NCBI RefSeq assembly: GCF_009720865.1
Contig: NZ_WNLA01000009.1
Span: forward strand, 124,001 to 188,000
DNA: 64,000 nucleotides
Direction of reading: 5' to 3'
Origin: Pseudoduganella ginsengisoli
GTDB taxonomy: Bacteria; Pseudomonadota; Gammaproteobacteria; Burkholderiales; Burkholderiaceae_D
Below, one piece after another: positions 36,615 to 45,550 of this stretch (positions within the stretch are counted from its first letter, which is position 1; the number at the start of each line of letters is the position of its first letter). The notes beneath the pieces were generated by a model, which did not search any database, had not been told where the DNA came from, and saw nothing but the letters and a program-made list of their open reading frames with translations. Both the position numbers and the translations under genes were made by a program.

Positions 36615-38437
36615 AAAACACACTGAAATGGTTGTTGACGGTGACCATGGCCCTGCTATTGCTGGCCGTGCTGCTGGTCACCCACACATCTTATTTCAAG
36701 CCGCTGCGGCTGGACTGGTTTTATATGCGCACGTTTGCCCTGTTTGCGCTGGAAAGCCCGGAAATGCTGTCATCGATGCGCTTGCTGCCGCCCATGCTGG
36801 ACTTTTATGGCAGCCGCCTTGACGACGTCTCCGTCGACCATGACGCGAAGATGATGCGGCGCATGAAGGAAGACCTGGTCACGCTGGACAGCTATGACCG
36901 GGCAGGACTGGACCGCGACGGCAAACTGTCGTACGACACGCTGCATTACTACATGCGCATCCAGGCTGAGGGTGAACCGTATCTGTACCATGCGTTGCCG
37001 TTGAACCAGATGGCCGGCATGCAGGTGACGCTGCCGGAATTCATGGTGCAGGTGCACCAGATCGGCACGCGCGGCGAAGGGGAAGACTATGTGGCGCGCC
37101 TGGAACTGTTCCCCCGCAAGTTCGCGCAATTGCTGGACAAGGCGAAATACAGCGAAGCCAAAGGCATTTATCCGCCCCGGTTCATGGTCGATAAAGTGCT
37201 GAAGCAAATGAGCGACTTCGTGGCTGTGCCGCCGCAGCAAAATACCCTGTATGTGAACATGCGGGAAAAGCTGGCCAGGATACCGGCCAGTGCGATGGAT
37301 GATGCGAGCCGCCAGAAAGTGCTGGCGCGCACTGCCGATGCATTGGCCAACCGCGTCTATCCGGCCTACGGCAGCCTGATTGCCCACTTCAGGGAATTGC
37401 AGGGCAAGGTCAAGGAAAGCCAGGGCGCGTGGAGCATGCCGGATGGCGATGCGTATTATGCGTGGGCTGTGCGCATGCACACGACGACGCGCATGACGCC
37501 GCAGCAAATTCATGCGTTGGGCTTGTCGGAAGTGGCCCGTGTCGGGGCCGAGATGGACGTCATCCTGCGCCAGCAGGGGCTGACGGAAGGCAGTATCGGC
37601 AAGCGCGTGCAGCAGCTGGCGTCGAACCCGGAACAAAAGTATCCCAGCACGGAAGAGGGCAAGAAAGCCATGCTGACGCAGTACCAGGCCATCCTTGATG
37701 AAATCAATGAAGGCGTGGATTCCGCGTTTGAAATCCGCCCGAAGCTGGGCGTCGAAGTGCGGCAGGTGCCGCCGGAATCGCAGGATGCGGCGCCGGGCGC
37801 GTATTACATGCCGGGCGCGTTTGACGGTTCCCGCCCCGGCATTTTTTACGCGAATATGCGGGCGCCGGGCGAAACACCGAAGTTCGCCATGCGCACGCTG
37901 GCATACCACGAAGGCATTCCCGGCCACCATTTCCAGATCCAGATTGCGCAGGAATTGCAGGGCGTGCCGTTCTTCCGCAAGGTGATTCCATTTACGGCGT
38001 ACCAGGAAGGGTGGGCGCTGTATGCGGAACGGCTGGCCAGCGAACTGGGGTTCCAGAAAACGCCCATGGATAACCTGGGCCGCCTGCGCGATGAAATGCT
38101 GCGCGCCACGCGGCTGGTGGTCGATTCCGGCATCCACTACAAGCACTGGACGCGGGAACAGGCCATTGCGTACATGATGGATAACACGGGCATGGCGGAA
38201 GGCGATGTGATAGCGGAAGTGGAGCGCTATTTTGTCGACCCGGGACAGGCGCTGGCCTACAAAGTCGGCATGCTGAAAATCCTCGCGCTGCGCGAACAGG
38301 CGCGCGAAGAGCTGGGTGTGAAATTCGACTTAAAGCAGTTCCACAATGAAGTGCTGTCGCACGGGGCGCTGCCGCTGACGGTGCTGGAACGGCTGATCAA
38401 CGAGTGGATCGCGCTGAAAAAGCGGGGGGATGCGTAG
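36611..38437 (+). CDS. DUF885 family membrane-anchored metallopeptidase-like protein
   Basis: The 608-residue protein starts within ATGA shared with the previous gene. Residues 8-27 are one hydrophobic helix (signal anchor or uncleaved signal). The DUF885 core shows MRTLAYHEGIPGHHFQIQIA, an HExxxHH zinc-like motif, and AYQEGWALYAERLASE with the third ligand Glu; Y-M-P-G-A-F-DGSRPGIFYANM is a family-typical loop. It is probably a periplasm-facing peptidase or amidase. Its TAG stop codon is formed by the end of a REP-like palindrome (38434-38476). Confidence 0.85.
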   Translation: MKNTLKWLLTVTMALLLLAVLLVTHTSYFKPLRLDWFYMRTFALFALESPEMLSSMRLLPPMLDFYGSRLDDVSVDHDAKMMRRMKEDLVTLDSYDRAGLDRDGKLSYDTLHYYMRIQAEGEPYLYHALPLNQMAGMQVTLPEFMVQVHQIGTRGEGEDYVARLELFPRKFAQLLDKAKYSEAKGIYPPRFMVDKVLKQMSDFVAVPPQQNTLYVNMREKLARIPASAMDDASRQKVLARTADALANRVYPAYGSLIAHFRELQGKVKESQGAWSMPDGDAYYAWAVRMHTTTRMTPQQIHALGLSEVARVGAEMDVILRQQGLTEGSIGKRVQQLASNPEQKYPSTEEGKKAMLTQYQAILDEINEGVDSAFEIRPKLGVEVRQVPPESQDAAPGAYYMPGAFDGSRPGIFYANMRAPGETPKFAMRTLAYHEGIPGHHFQIQIAQELQGVPFFRKVIPFTAYQEGWALYAERLASELGFQKTPMDNLGRLRDEMLRATRLVVDSGIHYKHWTREQAIAYMMDNTGMAEGDVIAEVERYFVDPGQALAYKVGMLKILALREQAREELGVKFDLKQFHNEVLSHGALPLTVLERLINEWIALKKRGDA

Positions 38438-38476
38438 GGCGGGTTTGACTCGGCGTTCCCGTAAAATCCGCCCTAC
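38434..38476. repeat. REP-like palindrome supplying both stop codons
   Basis: GTAGGGCGGGTTT and AAAATCCGCCCTAC are the arms. TAG at 38435-38437 ends the DUF885 gene, and CTA at 38473-38475 is the TAG of the convergent LysR gene. The arms are near-perfect with a loop of about 15 bases. Confidence 0.8.
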
Positions 38477-39432
38477 GGATTAGGCAGCCCGTTGAAGCTT
38501 GCGTTATCGGTTGCCTGCAGAACGCTGCGGATAGTCCCCAGCCGCAGTGAATGGCGGTGCCAGTACGCGCTGTAATCGCCCAGCGACAGCATCGATGTCG
38601 TGTGGATTTTCTTGATGCGGTCATCGGCCACCACGTGCTTGAACACGGAACTGGGCAGCATGGCCAGGCAATCCGTGTTGCACAAGGTGGCGACCGTCAC
38701 CAATGCCGACGTGGTGCGCAGCTTCACCGTGGGCGGCGGGCAGCTGCTGTCCGCGAACCAGTCCGACAGCAGCGCGGCCAGCGGCGCCTTGGGTTCGTAG
38801 CTGATCCACGGGTAGCCTGCCAGGTCGGCGCACGTGTATTTTTCGCCGGAATGCAATGGGTGGTGGGCGCCTGCGGCAATGCAAATGGGCTCCGTTGCCA
38901 GTTCGCGGCAATCGAGTTCCGGCTGGCCTGCCGCCAGGCCGGAGCGGGCAAACACGAGATCCAGTTCGCCGGACTGCAATTTCAGCATCAATTCCGCGGA
39001 CGTGCCTTCCTGCGCTTCGACCAGCAAATTTTCACGCGCGTCACAGGCGCGGCTCACCACGCCGCAAAACGCCCCGGTGACGGCGCCCATGATCAAGCCG
39101 ATGCGCAGGATTTCCTGGCGCTGGTGTTCGATCGCATCGAGTTCATATTTCATGCGCCGCACGGACCCGATGATGCTTTGCGCGTGGTTGATGGCGCAGC
39201 GTCCCGCCGCCGTGGGCGTCAAGCCGCTGTGCGTGCGCTCGAATAACTGCGTGCCCAGCGCACCTTCCATTTCCAGCAGCGATTTGCTGGCGGCCGGCTG
39301 CGTGACGGCCAGTTCGTCCGCCGCCTTGCGCAAGGAACCATGATTGCCCAGTGCGACCAGCAGCATGAATTGCTTGATCCGCAAGGACGACAGGGCCGAG
39401 CGGGGTACGTAATTGGAAGCGGATTCGGACAC
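38473..39432 (-). CDS. LysR-type regulator, likely of the adjacent aldehyde dehydrogenase
   Basis: The 319-residue protein has a LysR N-terminal HTH (IKQFMLLVALGNHGSLRKAADELAVTQPAASKSLLEMEGALGTQLFERTHSGL) preceded by about 15 residues, and a periplasmic-binding-like effector domain (about 95-300). It is divergent from the 2-oxoglutarate-semialdehyde-type dehydrogenase with 100 bp between, containing a LysR-type dyad. It likely activates that gene in response to a sugar acid or related inducer. The stop codon lies in the REP-like repeat. Confidence 0.9.
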   Translation of the reverse strand: MSESASNYVPRSALSSLRIKQFMLLVALGNHGSLRKAADELAVTQPAASKSLLEMEGALGTQLFERTHSGLTPTAAGRCAINHAQSIIGSVRRMKYELDAIEHQRQEILRIGLIMGAVTGAFCGVVSRACDARENLLVEAQEGTSAELMLKLQSGELDLVFARSGLAAGQPELDCRELATEPICIAAGAHHPLHSGEKYTCADLAGYPWISYEPKAPLAALLSDWFADSSCPPPTVKLRTTSALVTVATLCNTDCLAMLPSSVFKHVVADDRIKKIHTTSMLSLGDYSAYWHRHSLRLGTIRSVLQATDNASFNGLPNP

Positions 39433-39466
39433 GGTTATAGGGTGATGAAAAGTTTTCGATTCCGGT

Positions 39467-39489
39467 AATGGTACGCCGTGGCTACCATT
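39467..39489. promoter_or_regulatory. LysR-type operator between the divergent genes
   Basis: AATGGTA and TACCATT form a perfect 7-bp dyad across nine bases, containing a T-N11-A core as LysR proteins prefer. It is centred 55 bp from the dehydrogenase start. Confidence 0.6.
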
Positions 39490-39532
39490 TCTGCACAGTC
39501 GTTACTTAGTTGCTTATTAATCAGGAGAGCTT

Positions 39533-40948
39533 GTGAACATGTTGGATTCCACTCCGGCCCAAATCAATGGGGCCGTTACCGCCGCTTCCCGAACCGCTGA
39601 CGCGTGGGCGCAATCGTCGGCCGCCCAGCGCGCCGCACTGCTGCGCGGGCTGGCCGATGCGTTGCAGGGGCAGCGCGAAACGCTGGTTCGCATCGCCAGT
39701 GAAGAGACGTCGCTGCCGCTGCCGCGCCTGAACGGGGAAATGGACCGCACGGTTTTCCAGTTGCAGGGGTTTGCCGAACAAGTGACTGCGGGCCGCCCGT
39801 TCGCTGTGACGGAAGATGCCGCCGAGGCAGGGGCGCCGCCGCAAGGCCGTCCGCGGCTGACGCGTGTACAGGTGCCGCTGGGTCCCGTCGCCATGTTCTC
39901 GGCCAGTAATTTCCCGTTTGCGTTTTCCGTGCTGGGCGGCGATACGGCGTCCGCGCTGGCGGCCGGCTGCCCGGTGGTGGTGAAGGCGCATCCGGGCCAT
40001 CCGCGCCTGTCGCGCGCCGTGCATGAACTGGCGCAGGGCGTGCTGGCGCAGCAAGAACTGCCTGCCGGGCTGATTGGCATGGTGGAAGGCGCGGGCATCG
40101 ACGTCGGCGTGTCGCTGGTGCAGCATCCGTCCATTGCCGCTGTGGCCTTTACCGGTTCGTTCAAAGGCGGCTACGCACTGTGGCAGCAGGCTAATGCGCG
40201 TCCGCGTCCGATTCCGTTCTTTGGCGAGCTGGGTTCGATCAATCCCGTGGTGATCCTGCCTTCCGCGCTGGCCGGGCAGGCTGCGGAAAAGGCCGCCGCG
40301 CTGGCTGACTCGATGGCGTTTTCCAGTGGCCAGGTGTGCACCAGCCCTGGCGTGATCGTGCTGTTTGACGGCGCCGATGCGGATGCATTTGAAACAGCGC
40401 TGCGCGACGCGCTGGCTGCTAAGACCCTGCATCCGATGCTGACAGCGGGCATGAAGCGCAATTTCGATGCGGGCGTGGCGCGCGTCGTTGGCACGCCGGG
40501 TGTCGAGGTGGTGCTGGCTGGTGCGGACGCGGGAAGCGATATGGATGCCCCGAAACCGCTGGTGGCGCGTACTTCCGCGGCGAATTTCATTGCGCGGCAT
40601 ACGTTGCAGGAAGAAGTGTTTGGCCCGGCCTGCGTGCTGGTGCGCGTTGCGTCGGCCGATGACGTGGTGGCTGTTTTGAACGCCGTTGGCGGCAGTTTGA
40701 CGGTGACCTTGTTGGGCGCGGAACAGGCGTCCGATGATGCGCGCCGGATTGCCCGTGCAGCGCAGGGCATTGCGGGGCGGGTGCTGTTCAGCGGTGTGCC
40801 GACCGGTGTTGCGGTGGCTTCTGCCCAGGTGCACGGCGGACCGTGGCCTGCTTCGACGCAGCCGGCTTCGACTTCGGTGGGGTATGCGGCGATGGAGCGC
40901 TTCTTGCGGCCGGTGGCGTTGCAGGATGCCCCGGCGTGGCTGATGTAA
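39533..40948 (+). CDS. Aldehyde dehydrogenase, 2,5-dioxovalerate (alpha-ketoglutarate semialdehyde) type
   Basis: GTG at 39533 is five bases from AGGAG, while the ATG at 39539 is eleven away, so GTG is preferred (471 aa). Motifs: MFSASNFPFAFSVLGGDTASALAAGCPVVVKAHPGHP (cofactor site), VAFTGSFKGG, catalytic Glu in FFGELGSINPVV and Cys in SSGQVCTSPGV. The SNFPFAFS wording and HPGHPRLS are typical of the NADP-dependent branch that oxidises alpha-ketoglutarate semialdehyde in pentose, glucarate or hydroxyproline catabolism. No other pathway gene is next to it. A compound REP-like repeat follows the stop immediately. Confidence 0.88.
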   Translation: MNMLDSTPAQINGAVTAASRTADAWAQSSAAQRAALLRGLADALQGQRETLVRIASEETSLPLPRLNGEMDRTVFQLQGFAEQVTAGRPFAVTEDAAEAGAPPQGRPRLTRVQVPLGPVAMFSASNFPFAFSVLGGDTASALAAGCPVVVKAHPGHPRLSRAVHELAQGVLAQQELPAGLIGMVEGAGIDVGVSLVQHPSIAAVAFTGSFKGGYALWQQANARPRPIPFFGELGSINPVVILPSALAGQAAEKAAALADSMAFSSGQVCTSPGVIVLFDGADADAFETALRDALAAKTLHPMLTAGMKRNFDAGVARVVGTPGVEVVLAGADAGSDMDAPKPLVARTSAANFIARHTLQEEVFGPACVLVRVASADDVVAVLNAVGGSLTVTLLGAEQASDDARRIARAAQGIAGRVLFSGVPTGVAVASAQVHGGPWPASTQPASTSVGYAAMERFLRPVALQDAPAWLM

Positions 40949-40949
40949 C

Positions 40950-41026
40950 GTAGGGCGGATTTTACAAATCCGCCAAGCGTGCGCCAACGCGGCGCAAGCA
41001 TGGCGGGTTCGTAGAACCCGCCCTAC
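40950..41026. repeat. REP-like compound palindrome, copy with intact arms
   Basis: Two hairpins, GGCGGATTT-TAC-AAATCCGCC and GGCGGGTTC-GTA-GAACCCGCC, flank a CCAACGCGGCGC centre; outer ends GTAGGGCGG and CCGCCCTAC. It lies between the convergent dehydrogenase and malic enzyme genes and starts two bases after the stop. It is likely to act as a bidirectional hairpin at 3' ends. Confidence 0.8.
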
Positions 41027-41031
41027 GAAAA

Positions 41032-42264
<1,233 letters not shown>

Positions 42265-42288
42265 TCCGGTGTTCCTTTATCAAATGCG

Positions 42289-42322
42289 AAAAACGCCCGC
42301 CCGAGCATAGCCGGGGCAGGCG
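42289..42322 (-). terminator. Rho-independent terminator after glutamate dehydrogenase
   Basis: On the minus strand CGCCTGCCC and GGGCGGGCG pair (one G-U) around an 11-base loop, followed by TTTTT (plus-strand A's at 42289-42293). The G-U pair exists only in the minus-strand RNA, which shows the direction. It separates the dehydrogenase from the malic enzyme start 25 bp on. Confidence 0.75.
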
Positions 42323-42418
42323 TGGTGATGACTTGTCAGGGCCTGTATCTCATATATCAATAGTAGTTGCGGAGGCCAGGCCCTTGCAGCTTGTGGATTT
42401 TACTTACGCTGACAGCAA

Positions 42419-43705
42419 TCAAGGATACAGGCCGCGTACTTCGCGGGCTTGCAGCACCCGGGTGCACGCCAGGATAAAGGTGGCGGTCCGCAGGGTGACG
42501 TTCTTTTCCTGGGCCACTTCCCATACGGATTTGAATGCGTCTTGCATAATGCGAGTCAGTCGGGCATTGATTTCATCTTCGCTCCAGAAGAACGACGAGA
42601 AGTCTTGTACCCATTCAAAATACGATACAGTCACGCCACCGGCGTTCGCCAGCACGTCCGGCACCACCAGCACGTCTTTGTCGGCCAGGATGTCGTCGGC
42701 TTCCGGCGTGGTCGGGCCGTTTGCACCTTCCAGGATAATTTTGGTGCGGAGTTGCTGGGCTACAGCAGCGGTAATTTGCTGTTCCAGCGCGGCAGGAATC
42801 AGGATGTCCGATTCGATGCCCCAGAATGCGTCACGTTCCATGAACTGTTCCACACCCGGGAAACCTTTGACGCCGCCCACTTCTGCAACATGTTTGTGCA
42901 ATTGTGCAACATCAAGGCCACCAGAGTGTACCACGGTCCCGGTGTGGTCTTGTACTGCGATAACTTTGGCACCGGCGTTGGCAAACATCGTGGCTGCCAC
43001 GCCGCCCACGTTGCCGAAGCCCTGGATGGCGACACGGGCGCCTTCGATCTTCACGCCGCGCTTGGCTGCAGCTTCCACGCCGGCCACGAACACGCCGCGG
43101 CCCGTTGCTTCACGGCGGCCCAGCGAACCACCCATCGAGATCGGCTTGCCGGTCACGACGCCAGTGGACAGGTTGCCTTCGATCATGGCGTACGAGTCCA
43201 TCATCCACGCCATCACTTGTTCGTTGGTGTTGACGTCCGGTGCAGGAATGTCCTTGGTTGGGCCGATGATCAGCGAAATTTCGCTGGTGTAGCGGCGGGT
43301 CAGGCGCTGCAGTTCGCCTTTCGACAGGGTTTTAGGATCAACGCGGATACCGCCCTTGGCGCCGCCGTATGGCACGTTCACGGCGGCGTTTTTCACGGTC
43401 ATCCAGGCCGACAGGGCCATCACTTCGGACAAGGTCACGTCCTGGTGGAAGCGCACGCCGCCTTTGCCTGGGCCGCGGGACATGTTGTGCTGCACGCGGT
43501 AGCCTTCGTAGTGGGCAATGGTGCCGTCATCGCGCTCGATCGGCACGTCCACCACCAGGATGCGCTTTGGACGCTTCAGCGTTTCGACCCAGCGCGATAG
43601 CGAACCCAGGTGCGGGGTCACGCGGTCGATCTGTTTCAGGTACTGGCCCCATGGGCCCAGGTCTTCTGCATTGAGGTAGGAAGGCAGTGCGTGCTGAGTA
43701 GTCAT
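42419..43705 (-). CDS. gdhA: Glutamate dehydrogenase (Glu/Leu/Phe/Val family)
   Basis: The 428-residue protein shows the family order: [22 protein letters not shown] (substrate Lys), [23 protein letters not shown] (catalytic Lys/Asp region), [19 protein letters not shown], and the Rossmann loop [14 protein letters not shown]. It interconverts glutamate and 2-oxoglutarate plus ammonia; the sequence type is the catabolic NAD-linked group. Upstream are three dyads and, on the same strand, a LysR gene, so its expression is probably LysR-controlled. Confidence 0.92.
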   Translation of the reverse strand: MTTQHALPSYLNAEDLGPWGQYLKQIDRVTPHLGSLSRWVETLKRPKRILVVDVPIERDDGTIAHYEGYRVQHNMSRGPGKGGVRFHQDVTLSEVMALSAWMTVKNAAVNVPYGGAKGGIRVDPKTLSKGELQRLTRRYTSEISLIIGPTKDIPAPDVNTNEQVMAWMMDSYAMIEGNLSTGVVTGKPISMGGSLGRREATGRGVFVAGVEAAAKRGVKIEGARVAIQGFGNVGGVAATMFANAGAKVIAVQDHTGTVVHSGGLDVAQLHKHVAEVGGVKGFPGVEQFMERDAFWGIESDILIPAALEQQITAAVAQQLRTKIILEGANGPTTPEADDILADKDVLVVPDVLANAGGVTVSYFEWVQDFSSFFWSEDEINARLTRIMQDAFKSVWEVAQEKNVTLRTATFILACTRVLQAREVRGLYP

Positions 43706-43788
43706 TCGATTCGCTCCTGAGGTTATATGTATGGGCTTATGGCCCGTGCGCTGGTGCGCTGTATTCAGTGAGCGAATCTTAGGCTAGT

Positions 43789-43803
43789 GCACCAAACTGG
43801 TGC
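43789..43803. promoter_or_regulatory. Dyad near the glutamate dehydrogenase promoter
   Basis: GCACCA-AAC-TGGTGC, a perfect 6-bp dyad about 85 bp before the dehydrogenase start codon. Candidate regulator site of unknown partner. Confidence 0.4.
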
Positions 43804-43824
43804 CAATGCTGAGTGCGCATCCAG

Positions 43825-43884
43825 CTATGCATTTTTTGCATAGTTTGCCATCGTCATTTCGCCACGTTATGCAAAAAAAGCATA
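43825..43884. promoter_or_regulatory. Pair of TATGC-type dyads upstream of glutamate dehydrogenase
   Basis: CTATGCA-TTTTT-TGCATAG (43825-43843) and TATGC-AAAAAAA-GCATA (43868-43884) share the TATGC-N7-GCATA core. The centres are 42 bp apart, four helical turns. This is the ATGC-N7-GCAT spacing of LysR sites and fits the neighbouring LysR protein acting on gdhA. Confidence 0.6.
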
Positions 43885-43923
43885 GGTGTCGGCATAACGT
43901 TAAATCGTTGATTTTTATCAAGG

Positions 43924-44877
43924 TTAGCGTTCTGAATCCGGAACACTGCGGCGTTTGACGGTTTTTCCACCCAGGTGGTCCCACAGGCGGGACACGATCG
44001 GCTTGCCAGGCCGGGTGGGCGACGGCTTTTCCCGGTACAGGCGGATTTCCATTTCAATTTCCCAGTCCGTGCTGCCGCCATCCGCCCTGGCCAGCAATTT
44101 GGTTTTCAATTCGCGGGTGACGGCCGATTCCGGCAGGAAGGCAATGCCCCGGCCTTCCAGCGCCATCATTTTCAAGCCTTCCGCCATGTCGGTTTCATAG
44201 TGGTTTTCCAGGTGCAGCGGGGTTTTTGTGTCGGACAAAATCAATTCCACCATGCGGCCCAGGTACGCGTTATTCGTGTAGGACAGGAAGGGCAGCGGAT
44301 CGGCTTTGGTGCCGGGCAGCGTAAATTCCGGTTTTTTGTTTTTGTCGCAGCGCGCATAGGCGCGCAGGGCTTCGCGGCCCAGCACCAGCATGTCGTAGCG
44401 GCCCGGATCGAGCTGCACCGGCTGGCGCGGGTGGTGGTAGCACAGCAGCAAATCGCAGCCGCCTTCCACCAGCTGCAGCACGGCGTCGTGCACGTTCAGC
44501 GCCATCAGGCGGCTGTTGATGGCGCCAAAATCATCCTGCAATTGCGTGATCCACTTCGGGATAAACGTCAGCGACAACGTGTGCGGCACTGCCAGGTCGA
44601 TGGTGGTTTGCATGGCCGCGCGCTTGTTGCGCAGCAGTTCCCGTACGCCGTTGATTTGCCCCAGCATTTCCAGTGCCTGTTCGTAAAACACGTGGCCGGC
44701 GGGCGTCAGGCGGGTGGGGTAGGAGGTCCGGTCAATCAAGTCCGTGCCCAGCCAGTTTTCCAGCGACTGGATGCGCCGCGAGAAAGCCGGCTGCGTCACG
44801 TGCCGCAACGCCGCCGAGCGGGAAAAGTTATTGGTCTCGACGAGGGAGATGAAGTCTTCCAGCCACTTGGTTTCCAT
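43924..44877 (-). CDS. LysR-type regulator, likely of glutamate dehydrogenase
   Basis: The 317-residue protein begins METKWLEDFISLVETNNF; the HTH is SRSAALRHVTQPAFSRRIQSLENWLGTDLIDR, followed by a linker helix and an effector-binding domain (about 92-300). It lies upstream of gdhA in the same direction with a 218-bp gap holding dyads, and is divergent from the VOC gene. It may control either or both; the dyads are nearer to gdhA. The effector is unknown. Confidence 0.9.
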   Translation of the reverse strand: METKWLEDFISLVETNNFSRSAALRHVTQPAFSRRIQSLENWLGTDLIDRTSYPTRLTPAGHVFYEQALEMLGQINGVRELLRNKRAAMQTTIDLAVPHTLSLTFIPKWITQLQDDFGAINSRLMALNVHDAVLQLVEGGCDLLLCYHHPRQPVQLDPGRYDMLVLGREALRAYARCDKNKKPEFTLPGTKADPLPFLSYTNNAYLGRMVELILSDTKTPLHLENHYETDMAEGLKMMALEGRGIAFLPESAVTRELKTKLLARADGGSTDWEIEMEIRLYREKPSPTRPGKPIVSRLWDHLGGKTVKRRSVPDSER

Positions 44878-44998
44878 GCTGTTCCTGATTTACGCTGATA
44901 GGCGCCATTCTACTTGGCTGCCTGGCGGCCCGTGGAATGCTATATTGACGCCCGCAGCGCATTCAGACTGTCAACCCACACACAGAAAGGAAACCCCA

Positions 44999-45391
44999 AT
45001 GTTCAGTCATATCATGGTTGGTACCAAGGATATCGAGCGGTCGAAACGCTTTTACGATGCCCTGCTTGGATTCCTCGGCGCTGGCGAAGCCCACCGCAGC
45101 ACGGCGCCTTCTGGCCACACCCGCCTGTTCTACCGCCACGATGGCGCCAGCTTCGGCGTCACCGAGCCTATCAACGGCCAGGAAGCCACGTTTGCCAATG
45201 GCGGCACGATCGGTTTCAAATGCAACTCGGCCGAACAGGTGCAGCAATTCCACGATATCGCCGTAGCCAATGGCGGCACCACGTGCGAAGATCCGCCAGG
45301 TCTGCGCGAAAGCAACCTGGGTTCGATGTACCTGGCGTACGTGCGCGACCCGGATGGCAATAAGCTGTGCGCGGTATATCGTCCTAAGTAA
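44999..45391 (+). CDS. VOC / glyoxalase-fold protein
   Basis: AGAAAGGA precedes ATG at 44999-45001. The 130-residue protein has one vicinal-oxygen-chelate unit: MFSHIMVGTKDIERSKRFYDALLGFLG, GFKCNSAEQVQQFHDIAVANGG and YLAYVRDPDGNKLCAVYRP. The first metal ligand His4 and Glu/Asp near the end fit a two-repeat fold dimer. This is a common lactoylglutathione-lyase-like family whose substrates vary; detoxification of an aldehyde or antibiotic is possible. No partner gene is evident. Confidence 0.85.
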   Translation: MFSHIMVGTKDIERSKRFYDALLGFLGAGEAHRSTAPSGHTRLFYRHDGASFGVTEPINGQEATFANGGTIGFKCNSAEQVQQFHDIAVANGGTTCEDPPGLRESNLGSMYLAYVRDPDGNKLCAVYRPK

Positions 45392-45409
45392 GCCGCCCTT
45401 TACGCTTTC

Positions 45410-45486
45410 TGTGCACAAGCCGCCGATGGTCTGTGCACATTCCCAGCCGCATTCCGGCTAAATCGGCACATTGCACGATGTGCAAT
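45410..45486. promoter_or_regulatory. Cluster of GTGCAC dyads upstream of phospholipase C
   Basis: TGTGCACA occurs at 45410-45417 and 45432-45439, exactly 22 bp (two turns) apart, and ATTGCAC-GAT-GTGCAAT is a perfect dyad at 45470-45486. The three related palindromes lie 65-141 bp before the phospholipase start and could bind one regulator. Confidence 0.45.
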
Positions 45487-45550
45487 CATGCTGTCACAAA
45501 TCCCCCCTATCATGCCTGCCCAAATCACTTTCACATGAGGAGGAGGGCAC

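Noticed and set aside
45491..45513. Pho box before phospholipase C
   Set aside because: One CTGTCAcAAAT half-site is present, but the second direct repeat at the expected 11-base offset is not, so only a weak match remains.
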